From contig JAJDTN010000317.1 in the NCBI GenBank assembly GCA_022827165.1, positions 1-25,041 of the forward strand: 25,041 bases of DNA, in the 5' to 3' direction. The notes beneath the pieces are model-generated. The model had not been told where the DNA came from. It searched no databases and saw only the letters and a list, made by a program, of their open reading frames with translations. The position numbers and the translations under genes are program-made. Positions 7,464-15,342 of the stretch are shown piece by piece (position 1 is the stretch's first letter; every line of letters starts with the position of its first letter). Source of the stretch: Candidatus Latescibacterota bacterium (lineage in GTDB: Bacteria > Latescibacterota > UBA2968 > UBA8231).

Positions 7464-8902
7464 TACAGTCCCGCGAACACCTCTCGCCCGCGCCGGAAGA
7501 GTTCGCGCACTTCCTCGCGCTGGCGGTCGTTGTCGTAGCGGCCCACCGAATCGATCCACCTTAGAGATTCGTCGATCGAGTCGAGGAAGAAGCGGGCGTC
7601 GCCGGGGCGCGCCTCGGGCGGCCGTCCACAGGTGAAGTAGGTGGGGCTGGTGTGGGCGTAGACGGCCTGGTCGAAGCTGTCGCGGGCGTCGCCCCACAGC
7701 CTCGCCGCCACCCAGCCGTCGCGCTCGGCGGCCAGCTCGCAGCGCAGACTGCCGGTGCGTTCCCCGGCCGGGAACCCCTGCCGGTGGACGACCTCCCCGT
7801 CGGCCACGACCTCGGCGGCCACCACCGGGTAGTGGGAGTCGAAGGTGACCTCCACCTCCAGGCGGCCGCCGCCGTCGAGCAACAGGGTGGAGCCGAGGGC
7901 GGCGCCGTTGACGGCCATGTCGACGGCCGGCCCGTTGGTGACGTAGGTGCGCCCCTTCTTCATGCCGTCGATCCACGCGGCGTAGCTGAACTCCTCCTCC
8001 ACCTGCACGTAGACGCGGTTGTTGGAGCAGACGAACCAGTCCGTCCCCGTCGACGCCGGCAGCCGCATCCCGCAGTTGAGGAGCTTGTACCAGAGGTCGT
8101 ACTCCGGGTCCATCCAGAAGGGGTCGAAGAGGTTGAAGGCGTCGAGCTTGCCCAGGGCGGCGGCCACGGGGGCCTCCATGCCGCGGCCGTTGTGGCACCA
8201 GATGACGAGGCCACCCTGGTCGCGGGCGTCGTCGCAGCAGAAGCACAGGGGCGGGTAGTCGGGGTCGAACTGGGCGGTGAGGATGTGGCCGCGGCTCACC
8301 GGCTGCACGAGGTTGCGGATGTTGAGGAACATGACGTGGCCGTAGCCGAAGCCCCAGGGCGACTTCTCCCCGTAGTGGCGGTTCTCCTCGCCGATGTCGA
8401 GGACGTGGTGGGCGGTGGTGAACTCGTTCATCACGCCGATGGGGTACTTGTTGCTCGCGTACGGCAGCTGCCGCCGGTCGAGGACGGAGACGCAGGTGAC
8501 GTTGTAGCCCTCCACCGAGCAGTCGACGCCGAGGCGCTCGTCGGGGCGCGTCTCCTTCTCGTCGTAGTGGATGTGGGTGTTGCCGGGGTACCAGTTGGAG
8601 TCCTGCGGGTGGTGCCAGCGGTCGATGGCGATCTCCACCTCGGCGACGCCGGCCTCGGGCGTCTCCACGGTGACGCGGCGGGGGCGGTACTCGGTGCCGC
8701 GCTCGACGAGCACATCGGTGCGGCCGCGGCCGACGTCGACCTCGAACCGCCCGTCGGCGAAGAAGAAGGGAGTGCCGGGACCGCGCTTGAGCAGGGCGCC
8801 GGCGGGGTGGTGGAAGCCGCCCGTCGGTCCGAGGACGTGGACCTTGGCGTCGATGGGCTCGTTGGTCCGGGAGTCGACGATGGTGCCGTGGAGTGTGGCC
8901 AT
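7463..8902 (-). CDS. CehA/McbA family metallohydrolase (PHP-like)
   Basis: A 479-residue cytosolic protein. Residues ~1-95 resemble a carboxypeptidase-regulatory-like beta domain (TLHGTIVDSRTNEPIDAKV). The catalytic part begins with the metal-binding YPGNTHIHYDE (His110, His112), continues through GYNVTCVSVLDRR, histidine-bearing ENRHYGEKSPWGFGYGH, and IWCHNGRG, and ends with the YAHTSPTYFTCG..P segment typical of the CehA/McbA group. Characterised relatives hydrolyse carbamate, ester or amide bonds (for example carbaryl hydrolase CehA); the substrate here is unknown. The start overlaps the stop of the upstream C45 gene in TGATG, implying translational coupling. The open frame continues upstream to 9142 but only within the neighbouring gene, so 8902 is the true start. 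Confidence 0.85.
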   Translation of the reverse strand: MATLHGTIVDSRTNEPIDAKVHVLGPTGGFHHPAGALLKRGPGTPFFFADGRFEVDVGRGRTDVLVERGTEYRPRRVTVETPEAGVAEVEIAIDRWHHPQDSNWYPGNTHIHYDEKETRPDERLGVDCSVEGYNVTCVSVLDRRQLPYASNKYPIGVMNEFTTAHHVLDIGEENRHYGEKSPWGFGYGHVMFLNIRNLVQPVSRGHILTAQFDPDYPPLCFCCDDARDQGGLVIWCHNGRGMEAPVAAALGKLDAFNLFDPFWMDPEYDLWYKLLNCGMRLPASTGTDWFVCSNNRVYVQVEEEFSYAAWIDGMKKGRTYVTNGPAVDMAVNGAALGSTLLLDGGGRLEVEVTFDSHYPVVAAEVVADGEVVHRQGFPAGERTGSLRCELAAERDGWVAARLWGDARDSFDQAVYAHTSPTYFTCGRPPEARPGDARFFLDSIDESLRWIDSVGRYDNDRQREEVRELFRRGREVFAGL

Positions 8903-10014
8903 CAGTTCAGCTCGTAGGTCTCGTAAGGGCGTTCGCAGGGGTTGCCCCGGCTCAGGTGCAGGCGCCCGGCGCCGGCCTCGACGATGAGCGACCAGACGCT
9001 GCTCCAGTAGCCGGTGACGGGATCCTCGTTGGGGTGGCGGCAGATCGACCGCGGGTGGTCCTGGTGGTCGCTGAGGATCTCCTGCAGCCGCGGCCGGGTC
9101 AGCGGCCGGGGGCAGGCGGCCAGCAGCTCGTCGACGCGGCACAGCCGGGGGCCGGACTCGATGAGCTCGGGGAAGTCGCGGTTGATCGGCGCCAGGTCGG
9201 GATGCACGCAGTGGTTGGTGTGGGTCACGACGCCGTCGCCGTCGTCGTCGCGCAGGACGTGTACGGCGTCGACCGTGACCTCCAGGTCGGCGGGACCCTC
9301 GGGGGTCGACAGCAGGATGTTGGCGGGGATGGCGCGGCGGGCCCGGTCGACGGCTTCAACCGCCTCGTCCAGGGAGCGGGCCTCGTAGATGCCGCGCACG
9401 GTGAAGTAGTGGGGCACGCCGTAGCGGCGGGCCGGGGCCGGCAGGGTGTTCATGCAGACGCCGATGCCGGCCTCGCTCACGCCGAGGTAGGCGATCAGCC
9501 CCGCCTGGGTGACGCTCATGAAGGCCGGGGCGTCGGCTGGCCGCCGGGTCAGGACCACGGTGAAGGGATCCAGGGCCGGGTCGTTGTCCCAGTTCTGACC
9601 GGCCACGCCGCCGGCGCCGGTGATCCCGCCGCTGAGGGCGAAGGCGGTGCACCCGGAGTCGGCGGGCGCCATGCCGCGGCCGCCGCCCGAGTCCGGCTGC
9701 AGCTGGTTGCGGATCTGCAGCAGCATCAGCGCCTCCGGGGACACGCCGCAGGCCCGGCTCATCCCCTCCAGCTCGTCCAGCATGTGCGGCGCGTACCCGC
9801 GCACGTCCTCGATGCAGCGCCTCGCCACCTCGAAGGCCCCCTCCCGGGAGACGTCGACGCTCAGGCGCACGCGCTCCAGGGCGATGGCGTCGAAGCCGCG
9901 GATCTGCTCGCCCAGGGCCTCGCCGATCTGCTCGCCCATGGCCGACGGCGGGCCGGAGACCGTGAGCTCGGGGTAACGGGTGGCGGCCGCGGCCGCCGGT
10001 GCGGTGGCAGTCAT
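8902..10014 (-). CDS. C45 family peptidase / acyl-CoA:6-APA acyltransferase-like Ntn hydrolase
   Basis: A 370-residue N-terminal-nucleophile hydrolase of the C45 (acyl-coenzyme A:isopenicillin N acyltransferase-like) family. The N-terminal helical part (MGEQIGEALGEQI, then VRGYAPHMLDELEGMS) matches the family's alpha subunit. Autocatalytic cleavage would occur in DSG-CTAFAL, leaving Cys122 as nucleophile, followed by GQNWDND, another family hallmark, and a THTNHCVHP segment. Known members transfer or hydrolyse acyl groups on amines; most bacterial members have no assigned substrate. No signal peptide is seen. The start overlaps the stop of the quinone oxidoreductase gene by ATGA, and its own stop overlaps the metallohydrolase start, so the three are a tight operon. 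Confidence 0.88.
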   Translation of the reverse strand: MTATAPAAAAATRYPELTVSGPPSAMGEQIGEALGEQIRGFDAIALERVRLSVDVSREGAFEVARRCIEDVRGYAPHMLDELEGMSRACGVSPEALMLLQIRNQLQPDSGGGRGMAPADSGCTAFALSGGITGAGGVAGQNWDNDPALDPFTVVLTRRPADAPAFMSVTQAGLIAYLGVSEAGIGVCMNTLPAPARRYGVPHYFTVRGIYEARSLDEAVEAVDRARRAIPANILLSTPEGPADLEVTVDAVHVLRDDDGDGVVTHTNHCVHPDLAPINRDFPELIESGPRLCRVDELLAACPRPLTRPRLQEILSDHQDHPRSICRHPNEDPVTGYWSSVWSLIVEAGAGRLHLSRGNPCERPYETYELN

Positions 10015-11000
10015 GAGTCCTCCCTCACTTGCAGGATCACCTTGCCCAGGTTCTCGTTGCGCTCCAGCACGGCGTGGGCCGCCCCGGCCTCCTCGACGGG
10101 CAGCACCCGGTCGATGACGGGCTCGATGTCGCCGCTGAGCAGGGCGCCGAGGAAGCGGGTCCGGAAGCGGCTGATGATGTGGTCCTTCTCCTCCACCGGG
10201 CGGGCCCGCAGCAGGGAGCCGACGATGCGCAGCCGCTTGCGCAGGACCAGCGACAGGTCGATCTCGGCGCGGGTGCCGCCGAGGAGGGAGAGCAGCACCA
10301 GGCGCCCCTTGAGGCCCAGGCACTCGAGGTTGTCCGTCAGGTGGCTGGCGCCGGCCACGTCGAGGACCACGTCGACGCCGTCGGCTCCGCCCAGGTGGTC
10401 GGCGACGGCCTCGTGGAAGCCGTTCCGGTAGTCGACGGCCAGTTCGGCGCCGAGGCGGCGGCAGAGGCCGCGCTTGGCCTCGGTGCCGGCGGTGGCCAGC
10501 ACCCGGCAGCCCTGGTGGCGGGCGAGCTGGATGGCGGCGGTGCCGACGCCGCTGGCGCCGCCGTGGACGAGGACCGTCTCCCCGGACTGCAGACCCGCCT
10601 CCTCGAAGAGGTTCAGGTACGCCGTGAGGAAGACCTCGGGCACGGCTGCGGCGCGGGGGAAGTCCCAATCCGCGGGCAGGGGGATCAGCAGCCGCTCGTC
10701 GACCGCGGCGCGCTCGGCGTAGCCGCCGCCGGCCAGCAGGGCGCAGACGCGGTCCCCCGGGCGGGCCCGGGAGACCTGGTCGCCGGCCTCGGCGACGACG
10801 CCGGCCAGCTCCAGGCCGAGGGTCTCGGGCGCCCCCGGGGGCGGTGGGTAGCCGCCGGCCCGCTGCAGCAGGTCGGCGCGGTTGACGGCCGTGGCGTGGA
10901 CCTCCACGAGGACCTCCCGCGGCCCCCTGTCCGGGTCGGGGACCTCCGTCCAGCGCAAGGGTCGGCCCGGGGTTTCCGCATCGACGACGATCGCCTTCAT
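10011..11000 (-). CDS. NAD(P)H quinone oxidoreductase, PIG3 family (zinc-independent MDR)
   Basis: A 329-residue medium-chain reductase that reduces quinones or enones using NAD(P)H. The PIG3 signature is present: AVNRADLLQRAGGYPPPPG at residues 38-56, CALLAGGGYAE at 86-96, the nucleotide-binding HGGASGVGTAAIQLA at 146-160, LDVAG at 213-217 and GSLLRARP at 261-268. No structural zinc cysteines are visible. The ATG at 11000 fits the family's MKAIV start. It is the first gene of the operon continuing into the C45 peptidase and metallohydrolase genes, and is divergent from the Ldh2-family gene with only 26 bp between start codons. Confidence 0.92.
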   Translation of the reverse strand: MKAIVVDAETPGRPLRWTEVPDPDRGPREVLVEVHATAVNRADLLQRAGGYPPPPGAPETLGLELAGVVAEAGDQVSRARPGDRVCALLAGGGYAERAAVDERLLIPLPADWDFPRAAAVPEVFLTAYLNLFEEAGLQSGETVLVHGGASGVGTAAIQLARHQGCRVLATAGTEAKRGLCRRLGAELAVDYRNGFHEAVADHLGGADGVDVVLDVAGASHLTDNLECLGLKGRLVLLSLLGGTRAEIDLSLVLRKRLRIVGSLLRARPVEEKDHIISRFRTRFLGALLSGDIEPVIDRVLPVEEAGAAHAVLERNENLGKVILQVREDS

Positions 11001-11007
11001 TGGGCCA

Positions 11008-11019
11008 AAGGTCGACCTT
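11008..11019. promoter_or_regulatory. Perfect palindrome between divergent start codons (candidate operator)
   Basis: AAGGTCGACCTT is a perfect 12-bp palindrome. Its centre (between 11013 and 11014) is exactly halfway between the first bases of the two divergent start codons (11000 and 11027). A dimeric regulator, or the palindrome acting symmetrically in both mRNA leaders, could control both genes. It includes a chance-prone SalI-like core (GTCGAC), so significance depends on conservation. Confidence 0.4.
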
Positions 11020-11026
11020 CCGGGCA

Positions 11027-12082
11027 ATGACCGCCATCCACCACATCCCTCCCGAGTCCGCCCACGCCTTCGGCGTCGACGTCCTCGGCCGTCTCGGCGT
11101 CTCGGCCGAGGAGGCACGGGTCTGTGCCGAGACCCTGGTGGAGGCCAGCCTGCGCGGCGTCGACAGCCACGGGATCACCCTCCTGGGCACCTTCGCCGAG
11201 CGCATCCACTCCGGGCAGATGCGCCCCGGCCGCCGGCCGCTGGTGCGCCGCGAGACGGCGGCCACGATGCTGGTGGACGGCCAGCACGGCCTCGGCCCGC
11301 CCCTGGCGCGGTGGGCCGTGGCCAGGGCCCGGGAGAAAGCCGGGGAGACCGGCCTCGGGTCGGTGGCCCTGCGCGACGCCAACTACGTGGGCGCCCTCGC
11401 CACCTACGTGGAGGCCCCGGCTCGGGGCGGCCTGCTGACCGTCGCGGCGGCCAACTCGACGCCGAGGGTGGCTCCACACGGCGGCCGTGAGGGGCTGCAC
11501 GGCACCAACCCCATCGCCTGGGCCGCTCCCGCCGCCGGCGGGGAGCCGCTGGTCTTCGACGCCGCCACCGGCCATTCGGCGGCCAAGGTGACCCAGGCCG
11601 CCGAGGAGGGGAGGCCGCTGGCCCCCGGCATCGGCCTGGACGCCGACGGCCGGCCGACGACGGACCCGGCGGCGGCCAAGGCCGGCACCCTGCTGCCGGT
11701 GGGCGGGGTCCTCGGCTACGGCTTCGGGCTTCTCGTCGACCTGCTGACGGGAGGTCTGGCGGGCGGCCCCTGCGGGCGCCAGGTGCCCCCGGTGACGGAG
11801 CTGGGCGGGCCGTACGGCTGCAGCTTCTTCGTCCTCGTCGTCGATCCGGCGGCTTTCGGCGGGGGACTCGCCGAGGCGGCGCGGGGACTCGCCGCCGACG
11901 CCCGCGCCACGGCTCCGGCGGCGGCCGCGGACCGGGTCCGGGTGCCCGGCGACCGGTCCCGCCAGGTGCGCGCGCAGCGGCTGGCCGGAGGCATTCCCAT
12001 CGGCGCCGGGCGCTGGCAGGCGTTGACCCGGCGCCTGCGGGCCAGCGGCGTCGATCCCGTGCCGGAGGTTCCGCGCGGCTGA
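11027..12082 (+). CDS. Ldh2 family malate/lactate/ureidoglycolate dehydrogenase
   Basis: A 351-residue NAD(P)-dependent oxidoreductase of the MDH2/LDH2 (YlbC, AllD, ComC) superfamily, which oxidises 2-hydroxy acids in the cytosol and has an unusual non-Rossmann fold. Hallmarks are ASLRGVDSHGI with the catalytic His48, an LRDANYVGAL segment, HGTNPIAWAAP, FDAATGHSAAKV, and GVLGYGFGLLVDLLTGGLAGGP. The ATG at 11027 fits the family; an upstream TTG at 11000 is less likely. The stereochemistry and substrate cannot be told from sequence. Being head-to-head with the quinone oxidoreductase operon suggests shared control and perhaps a common pathway. Confidence 0.9.
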   Translation: MTAIHHIPPESAHAFGVDVLGRLGVSAEEARVCAETLVEASLRGVDSHGITLLGTFAERIHSGQMRPGRRPLVRRETAATMLVDGQHGLGPPLARWAVARAREKAGETGLGSVALRDANYVGALATYVEAPARGGLLTVAAANSTPRVAPHGGREGLHGTNPIAWAAPAAGGEPLVFDAATGHSAAKVTQAAEEGRPLAPGIGLDADGRPTTDPAAAKAGTLLPVGGVLGYGFGLLVDLLTGGLAGGPCGRQVPPVTELGGPYGCSFFVLVVDPAAFGGGLAEAARGLAADARATAPAAAADRVRVPGDRSRQVRAQRLAGGIPIGAGRWQALTRRLRASGVDPVPEVPRG

Positions 12083-12087
12083 ACTCC

Positions 12088-12116
12088 TTGCCGGGCCCCG
12101 CCGCAGGGGGTATATA
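12088..12116 (+). promoter_or_regulatory. Sigma70-like promoter of zapA
   Basis: TTGCCG (12088-12093), a 17-base spacer and TATATA (12111-12116). The AT-rich hexamer is conspicuous in this GC-rich sequence. Transcription would start near 12123, about 33 bases before the zapA start. Confidence 0.5.
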
Positions 12117-12155
12117 TCAAGATGTTGCTTCGGTCCCCCTTCGCGGCGGTCAGGC

Positions 12156-12533
12156 TTGGCGCAACGCAGTGCTCAGGTCCAGGGAGTCCTCGTCGAGATC
12201 TTCGGCGAGGAGTACCGCATCGCGGGCGATCCCGATGAGGTGCAGTCGGTGGCGCGGTACGTCGACGCCCGGATGAAGGAGATCGCCGGCAAGCAAAGCG
12301 GCATCGGGCATCGTCAGGTGGCGATCCTGGCGGCCATGCAGATCGCCGCCGAGCTCTCCAAGCTGGTAGCCGACCGCAAGGCCTTCACCGACCGGGCCCG
12401 CGACAGCGTCGAGCGCCTGATCAACCTGGTGGAGAACCGGAGCGAGATCGCCGGAGACGAGGCCGCCGCCGAGCCGCCGCGGAACCAGCGCCTCAGCGAC
12501 AAGCCCCTCCGGCTCCCCACCACGCGTACCTGA
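12156..12533 (+). CDS. zapA: Cell division protein ZapA
   Basis: A 125-residue protein of the ZapA family, which cross-links FtsZ filaments at the division site. The N-terminal globular head has the family pattern VEIFGEEYRIAGD near residues 13-25 followed by VARYVDARMKEIA, and the second half is the dimerising coiled coil (ILAAMQIAAELSKLVADR onward), ending in a divergent proline-rich tail. No in-frame ATG precedes the conserved head; the TTG at 12156 is the best start, with a weak site upstream. The stop lies one base from the stop of the convergent phosphohexomutase gene. Confidence 0.8.
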   Translation: MAQRSAQVQGVLVEIFGEEYRIAGDPDEVQSVARYVDARMKEIAGKQSGIGHRQVAILAAMQIAAELSKLVADRKAFTDRARDSVERLINLVENRSEIAGDEAAAEPPRNQRLSDKPLRLPTTRT

Positions 12534-12534
12534 A

Positions 12535-13941
12535 TCACCCCCCGGCCAGCAGGCCCTCCGCCTCGTCGCACAACCTCGCCGCCTCTTCGGGGTCGGCGCT
12601 CTCCGCCATGACCCGCACCACGGGCTCGGTGTTCGACGCCCGCAGGTGGACCCACGGACACTCGAGCCGGCCCCGCAGGTAGAGCTTGCCCCCATCGGCG
12701 ACGGGGTGGCGGAAAGCGCCGGGGTAGCGCCCGGCGAGAGAGGACAGGGCCCCTTCCGTCCCCGCGGGGTCGGCGTCGACCCTGCGTTTCTCGATGTGAT
12801 AGGCGGGCAGGGCAGCGGCCAGCCCTGTGAGCGAGGGCCCGCTTCCGGCCAGAGCCTCGAGGACGAGGGCCAGACCGACGGCGGCGTCGCGGCCGGGGTC
12901 GACCTCGGTGAGGATGACGCCGCCGTTGCCCTCGCCCCCGATGACCGCGCCTGCGGCGATCATGGCGTCGACGACATGGACCTCGCCGACGGGGGTGAGG
13001 GTGACCGGACAGCCCGCCGCCTCGGCGGCGTCGCTCACCACCTGCGAGGTGCAGAGGGTGGTCACCACGGGGCCGCGGCGCCGCCGGGTCACCACCTGCA
13101 CCGCCAGCGCCAGGGTGAGGTCCTCGCCGAGGGGTCTTCCGTCCTCGCCGACGAGGGCGACGCGGTCGGCGTCGGGATCGATGGCGAAGCCGGCGTGGCA
13201 GCCGTGGTCGACGACGGCGCGGCCGAGGTCGGCCAGGTTCCCGGGGACCGGCTCCGGGTCGTGGGCGAAGCGGCCGTGGGGCTCGGCGTGGATGAAGACG
13301 GCCTCGACGCCCAGGGCCTCGAGCAGGAGCGGCGCGAAGAGGGCGCCGGTGCCGTTGCAGGGGTCGACGGCGGCGCGCAGGCCGGCGCGCCGGATGAGAT
13401 CGACGTCGACGACGTTCAGGATACGTTCGAGGAGGCGGGTTTCCACCTCTTCCCGGGAGACGCGCTGCAGCCGCCCTCCGGGGGCCCGCCGGCGGTCGCC
13501 GCGCCGGAAGGCCGCCTCCAGCTGGCGGGCGGCCTCGGCGTCGAGGAAGATCCCGTCCCCGCGGATCAGCTTGAGGCCGTTCCACCCGGCCGGATTGTGG
13601 CTGGCCGTGAGGATGACGGCGCCGTCGGCCGGCAGCAGGAGGACCATCATCTTGGCGGCGGGCGTCTCGCAGACGCCGAGGTCGAGGACGGCGCACCCGG
13701 CCTCCTGCAGCTCCTCGGCGGCGGCTCGGGCGAAGTCCTCCCCCGAAGGGCGCGTGTCCCGCGCCAGGACGACACGGGACCCCGCCGGCAGACGCGCGGC
13801 GAAGGCGGCGGCGAAGCGGCGCACCGTCTCGCCGGTGAAGGACCGGCCGACGATGCCGCGGATGCCGGAGTGGCTGACCATGAGCGGGGGGTCCCGGCTC
13901 ACGGGGTCCTCTCCGGGCGATGGTCGTGTGGCAGGGGCCAT
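12535..13941 (-). CDS. glmM: Phosphohexomutase, probably phosphoglucosamine mutase
   Basis: A 468-residue alpha-D-phosphohexomutase that moves phosphate between C1 and C6 of a hexose phosphate in cell-wall or nucleotide-sugar synthesis. The phosphorylated catalytic serine is Ser114 in TASHNPAGWNG, the magnesium loop is DPDADR at 255-260, the sugar-specificity loop is GGEGNGG at 335-341, and the phosphate-binding loop is RASNTEP at 434-440. The sugar loop differs from GGEQSGH of classical GlmM and GGEMSGH of PMM/PGM; GGEGNGG occurs, from memory, in archaeal-type phosphoglucosamine mutases, so the GlmM assignment is probable rather than proven. The ATG at 13941 is used; GTG or ATG codons ~14 and 20 residues further in (nearer SGIRGIVG) are alternatives. 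Confidence 0.75.
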   Translation of the reverse strand: MAPATRPSPGEDPVSRDPPLMVSHSGIRGIVGRSFTGETVRRFAAAFAARLPAGSRVVLARDTRPSGEDFARAAAEELQEAGCAVLDLGVCETPAAKMMVLLLPADGAVILTASHNPAGWNGLKLIRGDGIFLDAEAARQLEAAFRRGDRRRAPGGRLQRVSREEVETRLLERILNVVDVDLIRRAGLRAAVDPCNGTGALFAPLLLEALGVEAVFIHAEPHGRFAHDPEPVPGNLADLGRAVVDHGCHAGFAIDPDADRVALVGEDGRPLGEDLTLALAVQVVTRRRRGPVVTTLCTSQVVSDAAEAAGCPVTLTPVGEVHVVDAMIAAGAVIGGEGNGGVILTEVDPGRDAAVGLALVLEALAGSGPSLTGLAAALPAYHIEKRRVDADPAGTEGALSSLAGRYPGAFRHPVADGGKLYLRGRLECPWVHLRASNTEPVVRVMAESADPEEAARLCDEAEGLLAGG

Positions 13942-14014
13942 GGCGCCGAATAGTACGGGCCGTCCGCGGGGGGTTCCACGGGCGGGGGAAGCCGCTTGAA
14001 CACCCATGCGGGCA

Positions 14015-14029
14015 CCGCTATCGTAGCGG
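14015..14029. repeat. Short perfect inverted repeat upstream of the lipoprotein gene
   Basis: CCGCTA (14015-14020), TCG, TAGCGG (14024-14029). It lies in the 111-bp divergent spacer between the phosphohexomutase and lipoprotein genes and could be a small operator or a leader hairpin. Confidence 0.3.
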
Positions 14030-14052
14030 CCCCTGCCATGGGAACCACCGCG

Positions 14053-15342
14053 ATGCGCCGTCTCCCTCTCCTCTGCCTGCTGGCCGCCCTGGGCGCATGC
14101 AGCCTGCCCTTCGGCCGGCCGTCCCGCCCCGCTCCCCCGGCGACCCTGCGCGTCGACTTCGACAGTGTCAGCGCCAGCGCGCGGCTGGCCTGGGGCCGGG
14201 TCCCGGAGAAGGGATTCCTGCGCTACGACCTGGAGCGCGCCGGCCGGCGCGGCTTCGAGGTCGTGGCCTCGGTCAGCGGCCACCGGGACACGGCCTGGGT
14301 CGACGAGGGGCTGCTGGCCGACCGCGGCTACCGCTACCGCGTGGCCGCCGTCTTCCGCGCCCGTGGGGACGAGGAGGAGCTGCGCCTCGAGAGCCCGGCG
14401 GTGCCGGGCGGCATCCACCGCCGCGTCGGCGGCTGGCCCCTGTCCGACGGCTTCCTGCCGACCCGGATCGTCCTCTCCGAGGAGGGCGTCCTCCACGTCC
14501 TCGGCGCCGGCCGCGGCTGGGTCGAGCGCTTCGACGGGGACGGCCGGCCCATGGGGCGCTGGCCCTACACCGATGCGCCCAGCGCCTGCCTCGAGACCGC
14601 CACCCTCGATGCCGCGTCCGCGGCTTTCGACGCGGGGGGGCACCTGTACGTCGTCTTCAACACCCACGTGGAGGGGGGCCCGCCGCAGCCGCGCTGGGCG
14701 AAGCTCGGGGCCGACGGGGCCCGGCTGTGGACGCGGCCGCTGAGCACCGTCTTCGCGCGCCACATCACCGCCGACGGCGACCGCCTCTTCGTGGAGAGCG
14801 TCAGCCACCTGCAGGAGCTCGGTCCCGACGGCGAGCTCGTCGAGCACTACAGCGTCCCGCCGCTGATGGTGTCGAGCGTGCGCTTCCACGACGGCGCCTT
14901 CGCCGCCCTCGTGGAGCCCCTGGGCTACGACACCTCCGGCTGGCAGGCGCCGCGCCTCGTGGTCTACGGCTCGGTGGAGCGCAGCGAGGTGGGGCGCGTC
15001 ACCGGCCGCGACCCGCTGTCGCCGGAGGACCGGGGCGCCGGCCTCCTCAACCGGCCCACGGACTTCACCCACGACACCGCCACCGACCGCGTCTTCGTGG
15101 TCAACGGCGGCCACGACCGTATCGAGGTCTTCCGCGGCGGCGAGTACCTCACGAGGTGGGGCCGGGAGGGCGGCGCCCCCTCCGCCTTCCGCTTCCGCGG
15201 CGAGGCCACCGTGCTCGCCGACGTGACCACGGGCGAGCGGGTGACCCGGGAGGTCGTGGCCGGCGGCATCGCCCGCGACCGCGACGGGTACATCTACGTG
15301 GCCGACACCTTCAACAACCGGATCCAGAAGTTCGCTCCATGA
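14053..15342 (+). CDS. Exported lipoprotein with FnIII-like and NHL-like domains
   Basis: A 429-residue envelope protein. The first residues (MRRLPLLCLLAALGAC) are a lipoprotein signal with lipobox LGAC, so the mature protein is anchored by Cys16. Residues ~30-110 resemble a fibronectin type III domain (ARLAWGRVPEKGFLRYDLER ... DRGYRYRVAAVF). The rest reads as beta-propeller-like repeats, the clearest at the C-terminus, GGIARDRDGYIYVADTFNN, a standard NHL repeat. The ATG at 14053 begins the signal directly; an ATG five codons earlier (14038) is also possible. Its stop overlaps the start of the TPR gene (ATGA), so the two are co-translated and probably act together at the cell surface. No enzymatic motif is visible. 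Confidence 0.75.
   Translation: MRRLPLLCLLAALGACSLPFGRPSRPAPPATLRVDFDSVSASARLAWGRVPEKGFLRYDLERAGRRGFEVVASVSGHRDTAWVDEGLLADRGYRYRVAAVFRARGDEEELRLESPAVPGGIHRRVGGWPLSDGFLPTRIVLSEEGVLHVLGAGRGWVERFDGDGRPMGRWPYTDAPSACLETATLDAASAAFDAGGHLYVVFNTHVEGGPPQPRWAKLGADGARLWTRPLSTVFARHITADGDRLFVESVSHLQELGPDGELVEHYSVPPLMVSSVRFHDGAFAALVEPLGYDTSGWQAPRLVVYGSVERSEVGRVTGRDPLSPEDRGAGLLNRPTDFTHDTATDRVFVVNGGHDRIEVFRGGEYLTRWGREGGAPSAFRFRGEATVLADVTTGERVTREVVAGGIARDRDGYIYVADTFNNRIQKFAP

Noticed and set aside
8902..11382. An 826-codon reverse frame extending the C45 peptidase upstream through the quinone oxidoreductase
   Set aside because: Only the last 370 codons carry family similarity; the upstream part is the out-of-frame shadow of the oxidoreductase and Ldh2 genes. 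The ATGA overlap at 10011-10014 gives the true start.
12083..12155. 6S RNA next to zapA
   Set aside because: The spacer is only 73 bases and contains a promoter; no room for a 6S RNA on this side, and the other side abuts a convergent gene.
13920..15338. Upstream extension of the TPR frame through the lipoprotein gene
   Set aside because: It reads arginine/proline-rich shadow sequence; the signal peptide at 15339 and its ATGA overlap mark the real start.
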